Notes: generated from the letters alone by a model not told the origin. A stretch of DNA of 64,000 nt from Hyphomicrobium denitrificans ATCC 51888 (GCF_000143145.1 NC_014313.1:2790001-2854000), one strand, 5' to 3'. Counted from the first letter of the stretch, positions 46,837-55,640 are shown. Numbers and translations: made by a program.

Positions 46837-47379
46837 TCAGTCGACAAGCCGTCCGACGAACGGCAGTTCTCTATAGCGATGCCCCACATCCATGCCGTAG
46901 CCGACGACAAACACGTCGGGGCAGGTGAACGCGCAATAGTCGGGCTCGATCGAGACGGCGCGTGCGGCCCGCTTGTCGAGCAACACGCAGGTTTCGATCT
47001 TCGCCGCGCCGCGCGCCGAAATCAGATCCTTTGCGAAGGCCAGGGTGCGGCCGGAATCGAGGACATCGTCGATCAGGATCACATGACGCTGCTGCACGTC
47101 GAGATCGAGGTCGCGAAGAATGGAGACTTGCCCGGACGACGACCGGCTCTTCCGGTAGCTGGACAGTGTTAGAAAATCGACTTCAGGGGCAATTCCCGCA
47201 GCATGAAGCGCCCGCAGCAAATCGGCGGCGAAAACGAAGCTGCCCTTGAGTATCGGAACTACGAGCAGATTTTCAGGCCGTTTTGCGGCAATTTCCTGCG
47301 CGAGCACCTGCAGCCTGCTGAGGATTTCTCCAGCGGAAAAAATCGTTTCAATGGAATGTCCGACATCCGTATTCGACAT
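46837..47379 (-). CDS. hpt: Hypoxanthine phosphoribosyltransferase
   Basis: Purine salvage enzyme that makes IMP (or GMP) from hypoxanthine (or guanine) and PRPP. It has 180 residues. The PRPP-binding motif is VILIDDVLDSGRTL (about 96-109). The flexible-loop region has LTLSSYRKS, and the base-specific end reads VVGYGMDVGHRYRELPFVG. It lies upstream of the CpdR-like gene and is divergent from ftsE. Confidence 0.94.
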   Translation of the reverse strand: MSNTDVGHSIETIFSAGEILSRLQVLAQEIAAKRPENLLVVPILKGSFVFAADLLRALHAAGIAPEVDFLTLSSYRKSRSSSGQVSILRDLDLDVQQRHVILIDDVLDSGRTLAFAKDLISARGAAKIETCVLLDKRAARAVSIEPDYCAFTCPDVFVVGYGMDVGHRYRELPFVGRLVD

Positions 47380-47546
47380 GTTAGATCCTGCTTAATCCCG
47401 CGGTGCACCGTGCGGGAGGCTGCCAGCTTCCTGTGTACACGACTGCGCCACAATCGTAATCGATTGATCGGTTCGGCTTTGACGTGTCTATACGCGGCTG
47501 AGCTTCAAACACGTGACGCAATCTTTTCCTGCCAAGGTTAAACCCC

Positions 47547-48203
47547 GTGATTCGCTTGACGAACGTCGGATTGAAATACGACAGCGGCCCGGACGTTTTG
47601 ACCGATGTCACGTTTCATCTTCGGCCCGGCTCGTTTCACTTTCTGCATGGCGAATCGGGAGCCGGTAAGACCTCGCTGCTCAGGTTGATGTTCATGTCGC
47701 TGCACCCCAGTCGCGGCGAAATTCGCATGTTCAATGAAGACATAACCGCTGTAAAGCCGCAGATGCGCGCGCAGATGCGCCGCCGCATCGGCATCGTCTT
47801 CCAGGACTTCCGGCTGCTCGAACACCTGACCGTCTGGGAAAACGTCGCGTTGCCGCTACAGGTGCTCGGCAAAAAGCCAGCCGACTACCGCGAAGACGTC
47901 ACCGACCTTTTGCAGTGGGTGGGTCTTGGCGATCGGATGTATGCTAACCCGTCGGTGCTGTCGGGTGGGGAAAAGCAGCGCGCGGCCATCGCCAGGGCGG
48001 TCATCGGCAAGCCAGAAGTGCTGCTTGCGGATGAACCGACCGGCAACGTCGATCCCCAGATGGCACGGCGGCTGCTACGCCTGTTCGTGGAATTGAACAG
48101 GCTTGGCACTTCCGTCGTCATCGCGACGCACGATCATCAACTCATGCGGCAGTTCAAAGCGCCGCGCATTGAGGTGCACAGGGGCCATGTCCGGATCATC
48201 TAG
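47547..48203 (+). CDS. ftsE: Cell division ATP-binding protein FtsE
   Basis: ATPase of the FtsEX complex, which controls septal peptidoglycan hydrolases from the inner membrane. It has 218 residues. Walker A is GESGAGKT (35-42), the signature LSGGEKQRAA, and Walker B LLADEPTGNVD. It starts at a GTG (47547, MIRLTNVGLKYDSG). The downstream ftsX overlaps its last 17 bases, so translation is coupled. Confidence 0.95.
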   Translation: MIRLTNVGLKYDSGPDVLTDVTFHLRPGSFHFLHGESGAGKTSLLRLMFMSLHPSRGEIRMFNEDITAVKPQMRAQMRRRIGIVFQDFRLLEHLTVWENVALPLQVLGKKPADYREDVTDLLQWVGLGDRMYANPSVLSGGEKQRAAIARAVIGKPEVLLADEPTGNVDPQMARRLLRLFVELNRLGTSVVIATHDHQLMRQFKAPRIEVHRGHVRII

Positions 48204-49305
48204 CCGCTTTCCCGGACGCGCTGAGCCCGCCATGCCGATGCCGGGCAGCTACGATCCTTACGACGAGCCGACGACAATGGTTCCGTCGACGGAGCCGCCG
48301 CTCTACGCGCGTCAAGGACCTGCCGGACCCAATGTTCCCCCCGCGCCGGAGCCGGCGGGCGACCTTTACGTTCCGACGCGCGGCAGCGATCGCGGACGCA
48401 AGATGAAGGTGATGGCGCCGGTCGTTCCGCCCGGCTCGGTCACCGGCCGCTCGCTAACGCTCGTCATCGCCATCATGTGCTTTCTCGCGTGCCTGACGGC
48501 GGGCGCCGTCTGGATGATCAAGGAATCCTCCGACGCCTGGCTCAATGACATCGCGAGCGAGGTGACGGTTCAGGTCACGCCGCAGGAAAACGGCGATACG
48601 GACAAGGCGGTCGCCGACGTGGTGAGCTACCTGCAAAAGCAGAGGGGCATCGCGAACGTCCGGGCTCTCGACCTGGCTGATTCCGCCGACCTGCTGCAGC
48701 CCTGGCTCGGCTCGGGCGATGCGCTCAAATCGCTTCCCGTTCCACGCCTGATCGCGGTGGAGGTGGACCGAAATCAGCCGCCGGATCTCGCCGAAGTCGG
48801 ACAGGCGCTCACTCGCGATTTCAAAGGCGTGTCGCTTGACGACCATCGCCGATGGCAGCAGCAGATCCGTGCCGTGACCCGTTCTCTCGCATTGGGCGGC
48901 CTCGCAATTCTGGCGCTCGTTGCGGCCGCGACGACGGCCATCATCGTATCGGCGACGCGCAGCGCCATGGCGTCGAACCGCGAAATCGTCGAAGTGCTGC
49001 ATTTCGTCGGCGCGACCGACAAATTCATATCCCGGGAATTCGAAAAGCATTTTCTGCGGCTTGGGATCAAGGCGGGCATCGTCGGCGCGACGTGCGCGAT
49101 GATCGTCTTTATGTGCATGCCCTGGCTGACGGAATTGCTCGGGGGCGGGCCGGTCGGCGCCGTCGAAATGCAACGGCTCGTCGGAACCGGTTCGCTGGAC
49201 GCGCTCGGCTACCTCATCCTCGGCTTTGTTGTCATTATTATTGCAGGCCTGTGCACGGGAACGTCACGGGTCGGAGTTCACCGCATCCTCAACGGCAAGC
49301 ACTGA
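48187..49305 (+). CDS. ftsX: Cell division protein FtsX
   Basis: Membrane partner of FtsE; 372 residues, longer than the usual figure of about 300 because of a Pro-rich N-terminal cytoplasmic stretch of about 85 residues. The first helix is near 95-118, a periplasmic loop of about 120 residues follows (VTVQVTPQENGDTDKAV onward), then three helices near 235-265, 295-320 and 335-362. The stretch between helices 2 and 3 (NREIVEVLHFVGATDKFI) is typical of FtsX. The start at 48187 overlaps ftsE; ATG 48232 is an alternative. Confidence 0.92.
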   Translation: MSGSSSRFPGRAEPAMPMPGSYDPYDEPTTMVPSTEPPLYARQGPAGPNVPPAPEPAGDLYVPTRGSDRGRKMKVMAPVVPPGSVTGRSLTLVIAIMCFLACLTAGAVWMIKESSDAWLNDIASEVTVQVTPQENGDTDKAVADVVSYLQKQRGIANVRALDLADSADLLQPWLGSGDALKSLPVPRLIAVEVDRNQPPDLAEVGQALTRDFKGVSLDDHRRWQQQIRAVTRSLALGGLAILALVAAATTAIIVSATRSAMASNREIVEVLHFVGATDKFISREFEKHFLRLGIKAGIVGATCAMIVFMCMPWLTELLGGGPVGAVEMQRLVGTGSLDALGYLILGFVVIIIAGLCTGTSRVGVHRILNGKH

Positions 49306-49460
49306 TTTCCATTGCAGTGCATGACCGGGGGACTTGCGGCGGTCGGCGAAATGCGAAATGAGAATGCGGCTTGCCGGGACATCGCAACCGACTCAAAACG
49401 CGAGGTTCCGTTTCAGCCGTAGACGTGGTTTTCGCATCATTCGCAATCGCACCCTGCACA

Positions 49461-50105
49461 ATGAAGACACTATCGAAAATCATCGTTCTGCTGCTGGCGC
49501 TTGGGATCGGGGCTCTGGTCTTCGGCTTCGTGCTTTTCTCCGTGACCGTGACACGGGACGATGTCGGCGGCTGGGATAAGGCGGACGGCATCGTGGTGCT
49601 GACCGGCGGCGATCTTCGCGTCGAAGCCGGCGCCAAGCTGATGAATGAAGGCAGGGCCAAGCGTCTGTTGATCTCCGGCGTCAATCGGAAGGTCCGGCGC
49701 GAAGAGATGCAGCGGCTTCTCGGGCTCGATGCAAAGACATTCAATTGCTGCGTCGACCTCGGCTATGAGGCGCTCGACACGGTCGGGAACGCCGACGAAA
49801 CGCGGACCTGGGCGCGCAACAACGGCTACACCAAGCTCATCATCGTGACCTCGCGCTATCACATGCCGAGGAGCCTCGCCGAACTCGCACTCGTGATGCC
49901 GAAGGTGACGCTCATTCCTTATCCCGTCACGCCGCGCCATTTCCCCGAGACCGCGTGGTGGCTGCACTCGAGCACGACGCGCGTTCTCGTTTCGGAGTAT
50001 CTGAAATTTTTACCGGCCGTCGCGCGCCTCGCGGCACAGCGCGTTCTGAATTGGCGCGGCGACCGTTCCGTTGCGACCGTGGGATCGACGAGCGCCAATG
50101 GCTGA
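49461..50105 (+). CDS. YdcF family protein (DUF218, ElyC/SanA-like)
   Basis: 214 residues with one N-terminal membrane helix (about 5-28) and a periplasmic DUF218 domain. Family motifs are VVLTGGDLRVEAGAKLMNEG, ALDTVGNADETRTWARNNG and VTSRYHMPRSL. Relatives act on envelope polysaccharide or barrier function; this one is uncharacterised. The start is at MKTLSK (49461). The plsC start lies inside its last codons, so ftsE-ftsX-ydcF-plsC form an envelope gene run. Confidence 0.88.
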   Translation: MKTLSKIIVLLLALGIGALVFGFVLFSVTVTRDDVGGWDKADGIVVLTGGDLRVEAGAKLMNEGRAKRLLISGVNRKVRREEMQRLLGLDAKTFNCCVDLGYEALDTVGNADETRTWARNNGYTKLIIVTSRYHMPRSLAELALVMPKVTLIPYPVTPRHFPETAWWLHSSTTRVLVSEYLKFLPAVARLAAQRVLNWRGDRSVATVGSTSANG

Positions 50106-50895
50106 TATGTCAAAGCCGGGGCCAAGCCCTCTCGTCGTCATTCGCTCGCTGATTTACTTCGCGGTGTTCTACATCGTGACGGCGGTCTACCTCGTGCTCG
50201 GCTCCTGGCTGCTACTCGGCCCCAGACGATGGGCGATGAAGGGCCTCGAGTTGCACGGACGGACGTGCGTGTGGCTGCTCGGCCTGATCTGCGGCACCAA
50301 GCTTCAGGTGCGCGGTCAGCAGTACCTTCCGAAGAGCGGCTGCCTCGTCATCGCCAAGCATCAATCGGCATGGGATACGTTCGGGCTCATTTCGCTGTTT
50401 CGCGACCCGGCTATCGTGCTGAAGGACGAACTGAAGTGGATCCCGTTCTACGGCTGGTTCTGCGTCAAGTTCGAGCACATTCTGGTCAAACGCGAGAAAG
50501 CTTCGGCAGCGCTGAAGGCCTTGATCCGCGACGCCAGGCAACGCGTCGGGATCGGGCGCGAAGTCGTGATTTTTCCGGAAGGCACACGCACGGTGCCGGG
50601 CGCGCCGCCCGACTACAAGCCGGGCTACGTGGCGCTTTACGAAGCGCTCAACGTCGTCACCGTTCCGATGGCGCTGAACTCGGGTTTGTTCTGGCCGCGG
50701 CGGAGCCTGTGGCGCTATCCCGGCACGATCGTCGTCGAGTTTCTGCCGTCGCTGCCGCCTGGGCTACCGCGCGCTGAATTCCGCTCACGCATCGAGACCG
50801 CAATCGAAGACGCGAGCCTGCGGCTGATCAAGGAAGCGGCGATGTCGCCGACACCGCCGCCTCTGGCGCGCGAGGCTGCGCGCACGTCAGCGTGA
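50098..50895 (+). CDS. plsC: 1-acyl-sn-glycerol-3-phosphate acyltransferase
   Basis: Makes phosphatidic acid from lysophosphatidate for membrane lipids. It has 265 residues with an N-terminal membrane helix (about 15-40). The catalytic HX4D is HQSAWD (88-93), and the substrate-binding FPEGTR is at 159-164. It overlaps the DUF218 gene by 8 bases. A second Met three codons in could also start it. Confidence 0.92.
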   Translation: MADMSKPGPSPLVVIRSLIYFAVFYIVTAVYLVLGSWLLLGPRRWAMKGLELHGRTCVWLLGLICGTKLQVRGQQYLPKSGCLVIAKHQSAWDTFGLISLFRDPAIVLKDELKWIPFYGWFCVKFEHILVKREKASAALKALIRDARQRVGIGREVVIFPEGTRTVPGAPPDYKPGYVALYEALNVVTVPMALNSGLFWPRRSLWRYPGTIVVEFLPSLPPGLPRAEFRSRIETAIEDASLRLIKEAAMSPTPPPLAREAARTSA

Positions 50896-50920
50896 AATTG
50901 CGCGGAGGCTGGGGGCTGCT

Positions 50921-51241
50921 TCAGTCCGAACTCGACACCTTCATCAAGACGATCCCGCTGACGATAAGCACGGCGGAGAGAACGCGCATCGCGGTCGCTT
51001 CCTCGCCGAGCACCATCACGCCCAGAATGAACGCGCCGACCGAGCCGATGCCCGTCCAGACGACATAGGCGCTGCTCAGCGGCAGGGTTTTCATCGACAC
51101 CGACAGCAGCGCGAAGCTCGCGAGCATCGTGACGCCGGTGATGACCGTCGGCCATAGGAGCGTAAAGCCGTCCGACTTCTTCATGTAGAACGCCCAAACC
51201 GTTTCGAGCAGTCCTGCGGAAATGAGCAAAAGCCAAGCCAT
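50921..51241 (-). CDS. sugE: SMR family transporter, guanidinium exporter (Gdx/SugE) type
   Basis: Four-helix proton-coupled exporter that works as an antiparallel dimer; 106 residues. The essential Glu13 is in GLLETVWA, and the sequence follows the SugE/Gdx branch (YVVWTGIGSVGAFILG) rather than the EmrE drug branch. The two-hairpin guanidine-II element directly upstream supports guanidinium export as the job. A strong AGGAGG site precedes the ATG. Confidence 0.9.
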   Translation of the reverse strand: MAWLLLISAGLLETVWAFYMKKSDGFTLLWPTVITGVTMLASFALLSVSMKTLPLSSAYVVWTGIGSVGAFILGVMVLGEEATAMRVLSAVLIVSGIVLMKVSSSD

Positions 51242-51261
51242 GACCGGCCTCCTTTTGAGAG

Positions 51262-51309
51262 CCGGGTCGTCCCGGTCGCTGATGTGGAAAATCGGGAGGT
51301 CGTCCTCCC
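51262..51309 (-). promoter_or_regulatory. Guanidine-II (mini-ykkC) riboswitch
   Basis: On the minus strand, two short hairpins with identical ACGA tetraloops stand in tandem: GGGAGG-ACGA-CCTCCC (51294-51309) and CCGGG-ACGA-CCCGG (51262-51275), joined by an 18-base A/T-richer linker. This is the defining structure of guanidine-II RNA, where each ACGR loop binds guanidinium and the two loops dock. The AGGAGG ribosome site (complement of 51248-51253) starts 8 bases after the second stem, so control of translation start is likely. Confidence 0.93.
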
Positions 51310-51405
51310 TGGACGTCAGATAGCCTGCTTCGGGAGGGTTTCAAAGGTTTCGGAGTTTTTCGGGCGTTAGTTCGCAGGGAAATGCGTCGTGATCGGCAGA
51401 AAACG

Positions 51406-51434
51406 TTGACTCGGGCGAGCTAAGAACATATCAT
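51406..51434 (+). promoter_or_regulatory. Sigma-70-like promoter of nrdJ
   Basis: TTGACT (51406-51411) and TATCAT (51429-51434) are exactly 17 bases apart. The predicted leader is about 45 bases. No cobalamin riboswitch is visible between here and the start, although the enzyme uses B12. Confidence 0.5.
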
Positions 51435-51485
51435 GAACATGAAATTGAAAAAGTAAGCTCCCGTTCCCATATCTGGGGTCACCCC

Positions 51486-53915
51486 ATGAGCGCGATTTTT
51501 TCAGATTTGCCCGCGATCTCGAACGCCATTTGGCGGCGCAAGTATCGCTTTGGCGGCTCGCCGAGCGTGGCGGCGGATCAGACGCTCGAAGACACGTTCC
51601 GGCGGGTGGCTCTGGCGGCCGCGTCGGCGGAGAAGGGCGGCAAACGTCAGCAGCAGAAATGGGCCGGCACATTCTACGAGGCGATGGCGGACTTCGGCTT
51701 TCAGCCTGCGGGGCGCATTTTGGCCGGCGCGGGCACGGACCGGAACGTGACGCTGTTCAACTGCTTCGTGCTCGGCGAAATCGCGGACGATCTGTCGAGC
51801 ATTTTCGAGAGCGTGAAGGAAGCTGCGCTCACGATGCAGTCGGGCGGCGGCATCGGACACGATTTCTCGACGCTTCGGCCGCGCGGCGCGCCGGTCAAGA
51901 GCATCGGCGCGGATGCCTCAGGTCCCGTCAGCTTCATGGATGTCTGGGACGCGATGTGCCGGACGATCATGTCGGCGGGACAGCGGCGCGGCGCGATGAT
52001 GGCGACGCTCCGGTGCGATCATCCCGATATCGAAGCGTTCATCGCGGCGAAGGCGGACTCGCAGCGGCTGCGCAATTTCAATCTGTCGGTGCTCGTCACA
52101 GACGCGTTCATGGATGCCGTGCGCCGCGACGCGCCCTGGGACCTGATTTTTTCCGGCAAGGTCTACAAGACAATTCCCGCGCGCGCGTTGTGGGATCAGA
52201 TCATGCGCGCGACGTTCGACTATGCCGAACCGGGTGTGATCTTCATCGATCGCATCAACGCCGCCAACAACCTGCAATACTGCGAGACGATTTCGGCGAC
52301 GAACCCGTGCGGGGAGCAGCCGCTACCGCCTTATGGCGCGTGCCTGCTCGGCTCGATCAATCTCGCGCGTCTCGTTGAAGAGCCTTTCACCGCGACGGCG
52401 CATGTCGATATCGCGAAACTCGAAGCGCGGGTTGCGACGGCGGTTCGCTTTCTCGACAATGTCATCGATATTTCGCGCTATCCGGTGCCGCAGCAAGCGC
52501 AGGAGGCGCGGGCGAAGCGGCGCATCGGCCTCGGCGTGACGGGCTTGGCCGACGCTCTGATCTTCCTCGGCCTGCCCTACGGCAGCGCGGCGGCGCGCGA
52601 ACAGGCGGCGCGATGGATGGCGATCATCCAGAATGCCGCTTACCGCGCGAGCGCGGCGCTCGCCGCGGAAAAGGGCGCGTTCCCACTCTACGATGCGAAC
52701 GTGGTGCTGACGCGGCCGAACATCACGCGGCTGGACGATGACGTGCGCGAGGCGATCGCAGCCAACGGGTTGCGCAATGGCTGTCTGACATCGATCGCGC
52801 CGACAGGCACGATCTCACTGCTCGCGGGCAACGTGTCGAGTGGTATCGAGCCGGTGTTCGACTTCGTTTTCCGCAGGCGCGTTCTGAGCGATGGCGGAGG
52901 CGCAGAGGAAGAGACCGTCGAGGATTTTGCGCACCGCGCGTTCCGCGATGCATTCGGCGACGATGCGGTTCTTCCCGAGGCCTTCGTAACAGCGGAGACG
53001 CTGACGCCATCGGAGCACGTCGCGATGCAGGCGACGCTTCAGCCCTACGTCGACAGCGCGATCTCGAAGACGATCAATTGCCCGGAAGACATCAGTTTCG
53101 AGAGCTTCCGCGACATCTATATCGAGGCTTACGACTCGGGCCTCAAAGGCTGCACCACGTATCGCCCGAATGCGATCACGGGGTCCGTGCTGTCGCGTGA
53201 AGCGCCAGCGAACGGTGACGCGGATAAGTCAGGCAAGCTCGCGACGCCCGCGTCCGGGAAGCCCGCAGGTGTCAGCGTTCCGATGGAGGATACGACGACC
53301 CCAGGCGTCGTCTACATGACGAAGCCGCTCGAGCGCGATGCCGCCCTCGAAGGCGTCACCTATAAGATCAAGTGGCCCGCGAGCGCGCACGCGCTCTACG
53401 TCACGATTAACGACATCGTGCGCGACGGGCGCAGGCGGCCGTTCGAGGTGTTCATCAATACCAAGAACCTCGAGCATTATGCATGGACCGTGGCGCTGAC
53501 ACGGATGATCAGTGCCGTGTTCCGCCGCGGCGGCGACGTCGCATTCGTTGCCGAAGAGTTAAAGGCGGTTTTCGACCCCGAGGGCGGACGCTGGATGGGC
53601 GGACGTTACGTTCCGAGCCTGCTTGCCGCCATCGGTGACGTGATCGAAGAGCATATGCTCCGCATCGGCTTTCTCAATCGGGACGAGGTCGATGGCGTCG
53701 ACGATCACGGCACCCAGAGGCGACCGGTGGCCCTTGCGCGAGGATCAGCGGAAGATCGCGGTGCGCCTCATGCAGACGCGTCGCGGGAGGACGATCGCCC
53801 GCATTCCGCGCCAATCCCCGGCGCCCGCGCTTGCCCGAAGTGCGGAGAGCGAGCGCTCCGCCGGATCGAGGGGTGCTGGACCTGCGCCGTCTGCTCCTAC
53901 TCGCATTGCGGATGA
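51486..53915 (+). CDS. nrdJ: Adenosylcobalamin-dependent (class II) ribonucleotide reductase
   Basis: Reduces ribonucleotides to deoxyribonucleotides without oxygen-dependent radical chemistry; 809 residues. The finger-loop motif NPCGEQPLPPYGAC (about 280-293) holds the active-site Cys and Glu, and an earlier Cys in TLFNCFVLGE fits the redox-active pair. IAPTGTISLLAGNVSSGIEP binds phosphate. The last 30 residues carry a Cys-rich tail (CPKC, CWTC, CSYSHC) that may relay electrons or bind zinc, as in the longer NrdJ forms. It is divergent from the SMR gene. Confidence 0.95.
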   Translation: MSAIFSDLPAISNAIWRRKYRFGGSPSVAADQTLEDTFRRVALAAASAEKGGKRQQQKWAGTFYEAMADFGFQPAGRILAGAGTDRNVTLFNCFVLGEIADDLSSIFESVKEAALTMQSGGGIGHDFSTLRPRGAPVKSIGADASGPVSFMDVWDAMCRTIMSAGQRRGAMMATLRCDHPDIEAFIAAKADSQRLRNFNLSVLVTDAFMDAVRRDAPWDLIFSGKVYKTIPARALWDQIMRATFDYAEPGVIFIDRINAANNLQYCETISATNPCGEQPLPPYGACLLGSINLARLVEEPFTATAHVDIAKLEARVATAVRFLDNVIDISRYPVPQQAQEARAKRRIGLGVTGLADALIFLGLPYGSAAAREQAARWMAIIQNAAYRASAALAAEKGAFPLYDANVVLTRPNITRLDDDVREAIAANGLRNGCLTSIAPTGTISLLAGNVSSGIEPVFDFVFRRRVLSDGGGAEEETVEDFAHRAFRDAFGDDAVLPEAFVTAETLTPSEHVAMQATLQPYVDSAISKTINCPEDISFESFRDIYIEAYDSGLKGCTTYRPNAITGSVLSREAPANGDADKSGKLATPASGKPAGVSVPMEDTTTPGVVYMTKPLERDAALEGVTYKIKWPASAHALYVTINDIVRDGRRRPFEVFINTKNLEHYAWTVALTRMISAVFRRGGDVAFVAEELKAVFDPEGGRWMGGRYVPSLLAAIGDVIEEHMLRIGFLNRDEVDGVDDHGTQRRPVALARGSAEDRGAPHADASREDDRPHSAPIPGARACPKCGERALRRIEGCWTCAVCSYSHCG

Positions 53916-54226
53916 TTTCGTCCGTTAACGGATTGCGGCAGCGCGCGGCGGCTTGATCCCTCCTCCGCCGCTGGATCGCCGCATTATTGCCGCCGCGAAA
54001 ATCCGTCCGTTAGCAAATGTTGATATTTGCTCGCTCGCTTGTCGCCAATGCTCAGCTGGAGTGTGCGCAATTCGCGAGGTTCTCAACACTTCATTGACCA
54101 CGCGCGCTCGGCTCGGGCCAGCCGGTCAAATTTTCGATCCAAAGTTCACGATTCCTCACATCCCAGCGGGGTATCACAGGCGCAAGGAAATCTACGGCGA
54201 GAGTTCGCCGATCAGGGGTGTGCGTT
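53916..54226. other. Intergenic gap between nrdJ and the 142-residue gene
   Basis: About 310 bases without a convincing gene. The only feature I see is an inverted repeat, GCAAAT and ATTTGC (54013-54018 and 54025-54030) with a 6-base centre, in an AT-richer patch. It could be an operator or promoter part. Confidence 0.4.
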
Positions 54227-54652
54227 ATGAGTGCCGAGATCATCTGGCTTGCCGACGTCCGTACGCGTCGCACCAGCAAAGAAGCCAGTCAGCCGTTCGT
54301 GGATACGGCGCCGTTGGTTTCGGAAAATCCGCCGCGCTTCCATTTCTGGACCGGCGCTTCGGGCAAGCGCTACGTGCACACCGTCTACAGTCTTTTCGAT
54401 TGCCCGGCGATCGAGGATGCGAATTACATCCTCGTGCGCCGCACGAATAAAGCTGCCCGCACCGTGCTTGCGATCGGCCGCCTGCGCAATCAGAACGCCA
54501 CCTTGAACCTTGCGGAAATCCGCCAGCACGCGTCAGCTCTCGGCGCGGACGAAGTGCATGTCCATCTGCTCGCAGCATCGGAGCAGGAAGCGCTTGCCGT
54601 CGAAGAAGATCTGATCACGGCGCAATTCTCGGCGGGTCCGCGCTCGGCGTAA
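54227..54652 (+). CDS. Conserved-looking protein of unknown function
   Basis: 141 residues plus start (142 codons with stop). It has no signal or membrane segment. The order is a variable N-terminus, then FHFWTGASGKRYVHTVYSLFDCP, a beta-like ANYILVRR, AIGRLRNQNATLNLAEIRQHASALGADEVHVHLL and an acidic end. The pattern of Tyr-containing strands followed by a helix carrying an early Arg faintly recalls GIY-YIG nucleases, but the diagnostic residues are not clear and I do not claim it. I chose the ATG at 54227; a GTG at 54218 is in frame. It stands alone between nrdJ and the convergent tyrA. Confidence 0.65.
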   Translation: MSAEIIWLADVRTRRTSKEASQPFVDTAPLVSENPPRFHFWTGASGKRYVHTVYSLFDCPAIEDANYILVRRTNKAARTVLAIGRLRNQNATLNLAEIRQHASALGADEVHVHLLAASEQEALAVEEDLITAQFSAGPRSA

Positions 54653-54678
54653 ATCACGCCGAGTCGCTCACACAAAAA

Positions 54679-55608
54679 CTAACGCTGCGTAACTTTTGCG
54701 TCGCCGGTTGCGCGGCGGCCAAAGTCGGGCTGCGGCGTATCCTGGTTAGCATGGATCACGCCGCGCCGGATTGCGCGCGCTTCGGTGAACAGCTTCTCCA
54801 GCGTCTCGCCATCTCCGAAACGGATGGCGCGCTGAAGCGAGGACAAGTCCTCCGAGAAGCGGCCGAGCATTTCGAGCACCGCGTCCTTGTTGTTCAGAAA
54901 GACGTCGCGCCACATGACGGGATCGGACGCGGCGATGCGCGTGAAATCGCGAAAGCCGCCTGCCGAGAATTTGATGACTTCGGTGTCCGTCACGCGCTCA
55001 AGATGCGCGGCGGTGTTGACGATGTTGTAGGCGATGAGATGCGGCAAGTGGCTGGTGATCGCGAGCACCATGTCGTGATGCTCCGGCGACATGATTTCGA
55101 CTTCGGAGCCGAGCCGGCGCCAGAACTCCTGCAGCTTCGCCAGCGCGTCTTTATCGGCGGCGTCGCCGGGGGTCAGAATGCACCAGCGTCCGTCGAAGAG
55201 TTCGGCGAAGCCGGCGTCCGGGCCCGATTGCTCGGTGCCCGCAATCGGATGCCCAGCGATGAAGTGCACGCCTTCAGGCACATGCGGCGCGACATCGCGA
55301 ACGACGGCGCATTTCACCGAGCCGACGTCCGTTACGATCGCGCCCTGTTGGAGGTGCGGGCCAATCGCCTTCGCGACGGCTTCATACGTGCCGACCGGAG
55401 AACACAAAATAACGAGATCGGCGCCGCGCACGGCATCGGCCGGATCGGCGTACATTTTGGCGACGAGGCCAAGCTCTTCGGCGCGCTCGCGTGTGGCTGG
55501 TGTCGGCGACGCGCCGACGATCTCGCCGACCAATCCGGCACGGCGGGCGGCATGACTGATCGATGATCCGATCAAGCCGACGCCGATCAGCGCCAGGCGC
55601 TTGAACAT
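54679..55608 (-). CDS. tyrA: Prephenate/arogenate dehydrogenase
   Basis: NAD(P)-dependent oxidative decarboxylase of tyrosine synthesis; 309 residues. The Rossmann motif is LIGVGLIGSS (about 6-15). The catalytic His lies in HFIAGHPIAGTEQSG, and SHLPHLIAY is further conserved. There is no fused chorismate mutase or ACT domain. I chose the start at MFKRLALIG (55608); an ATG at 55641 overlaps the hisC stop by one base and is also plausible. Confidence 0.92.
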   Translation of the reverse strand: MFKRLALIGVGLIGSSISHAARRAGLVGEIVGASPTPATRERAEELGLVAKMYADPADAVRGADLVILCSPVGTYEAVAKAIGPHLQQGAIVTDVGSVKCAVVRDVAPHVPEGVHFIAGHPIAGTEQSGPDAGFAELFDGRWCILTPGDAADKDALAKLQEFWRRLGSEVEIMSPEHHDMVLAITSHLPHLIAYNIVNTAAHLERVTDTEVIKFSAGGFRDFTRIAASDPVMWRDVFLNNKDAVLEMLGRFSEDLSSLQRAIRFGDGETLEKLFTEARAIRRGVIHANQDTPQPDFGRRATGDAKVTQR

Positions 55609-55640
55609 TGGCGCGCGCTCGCTCCTGACAGCTTTTTCCA

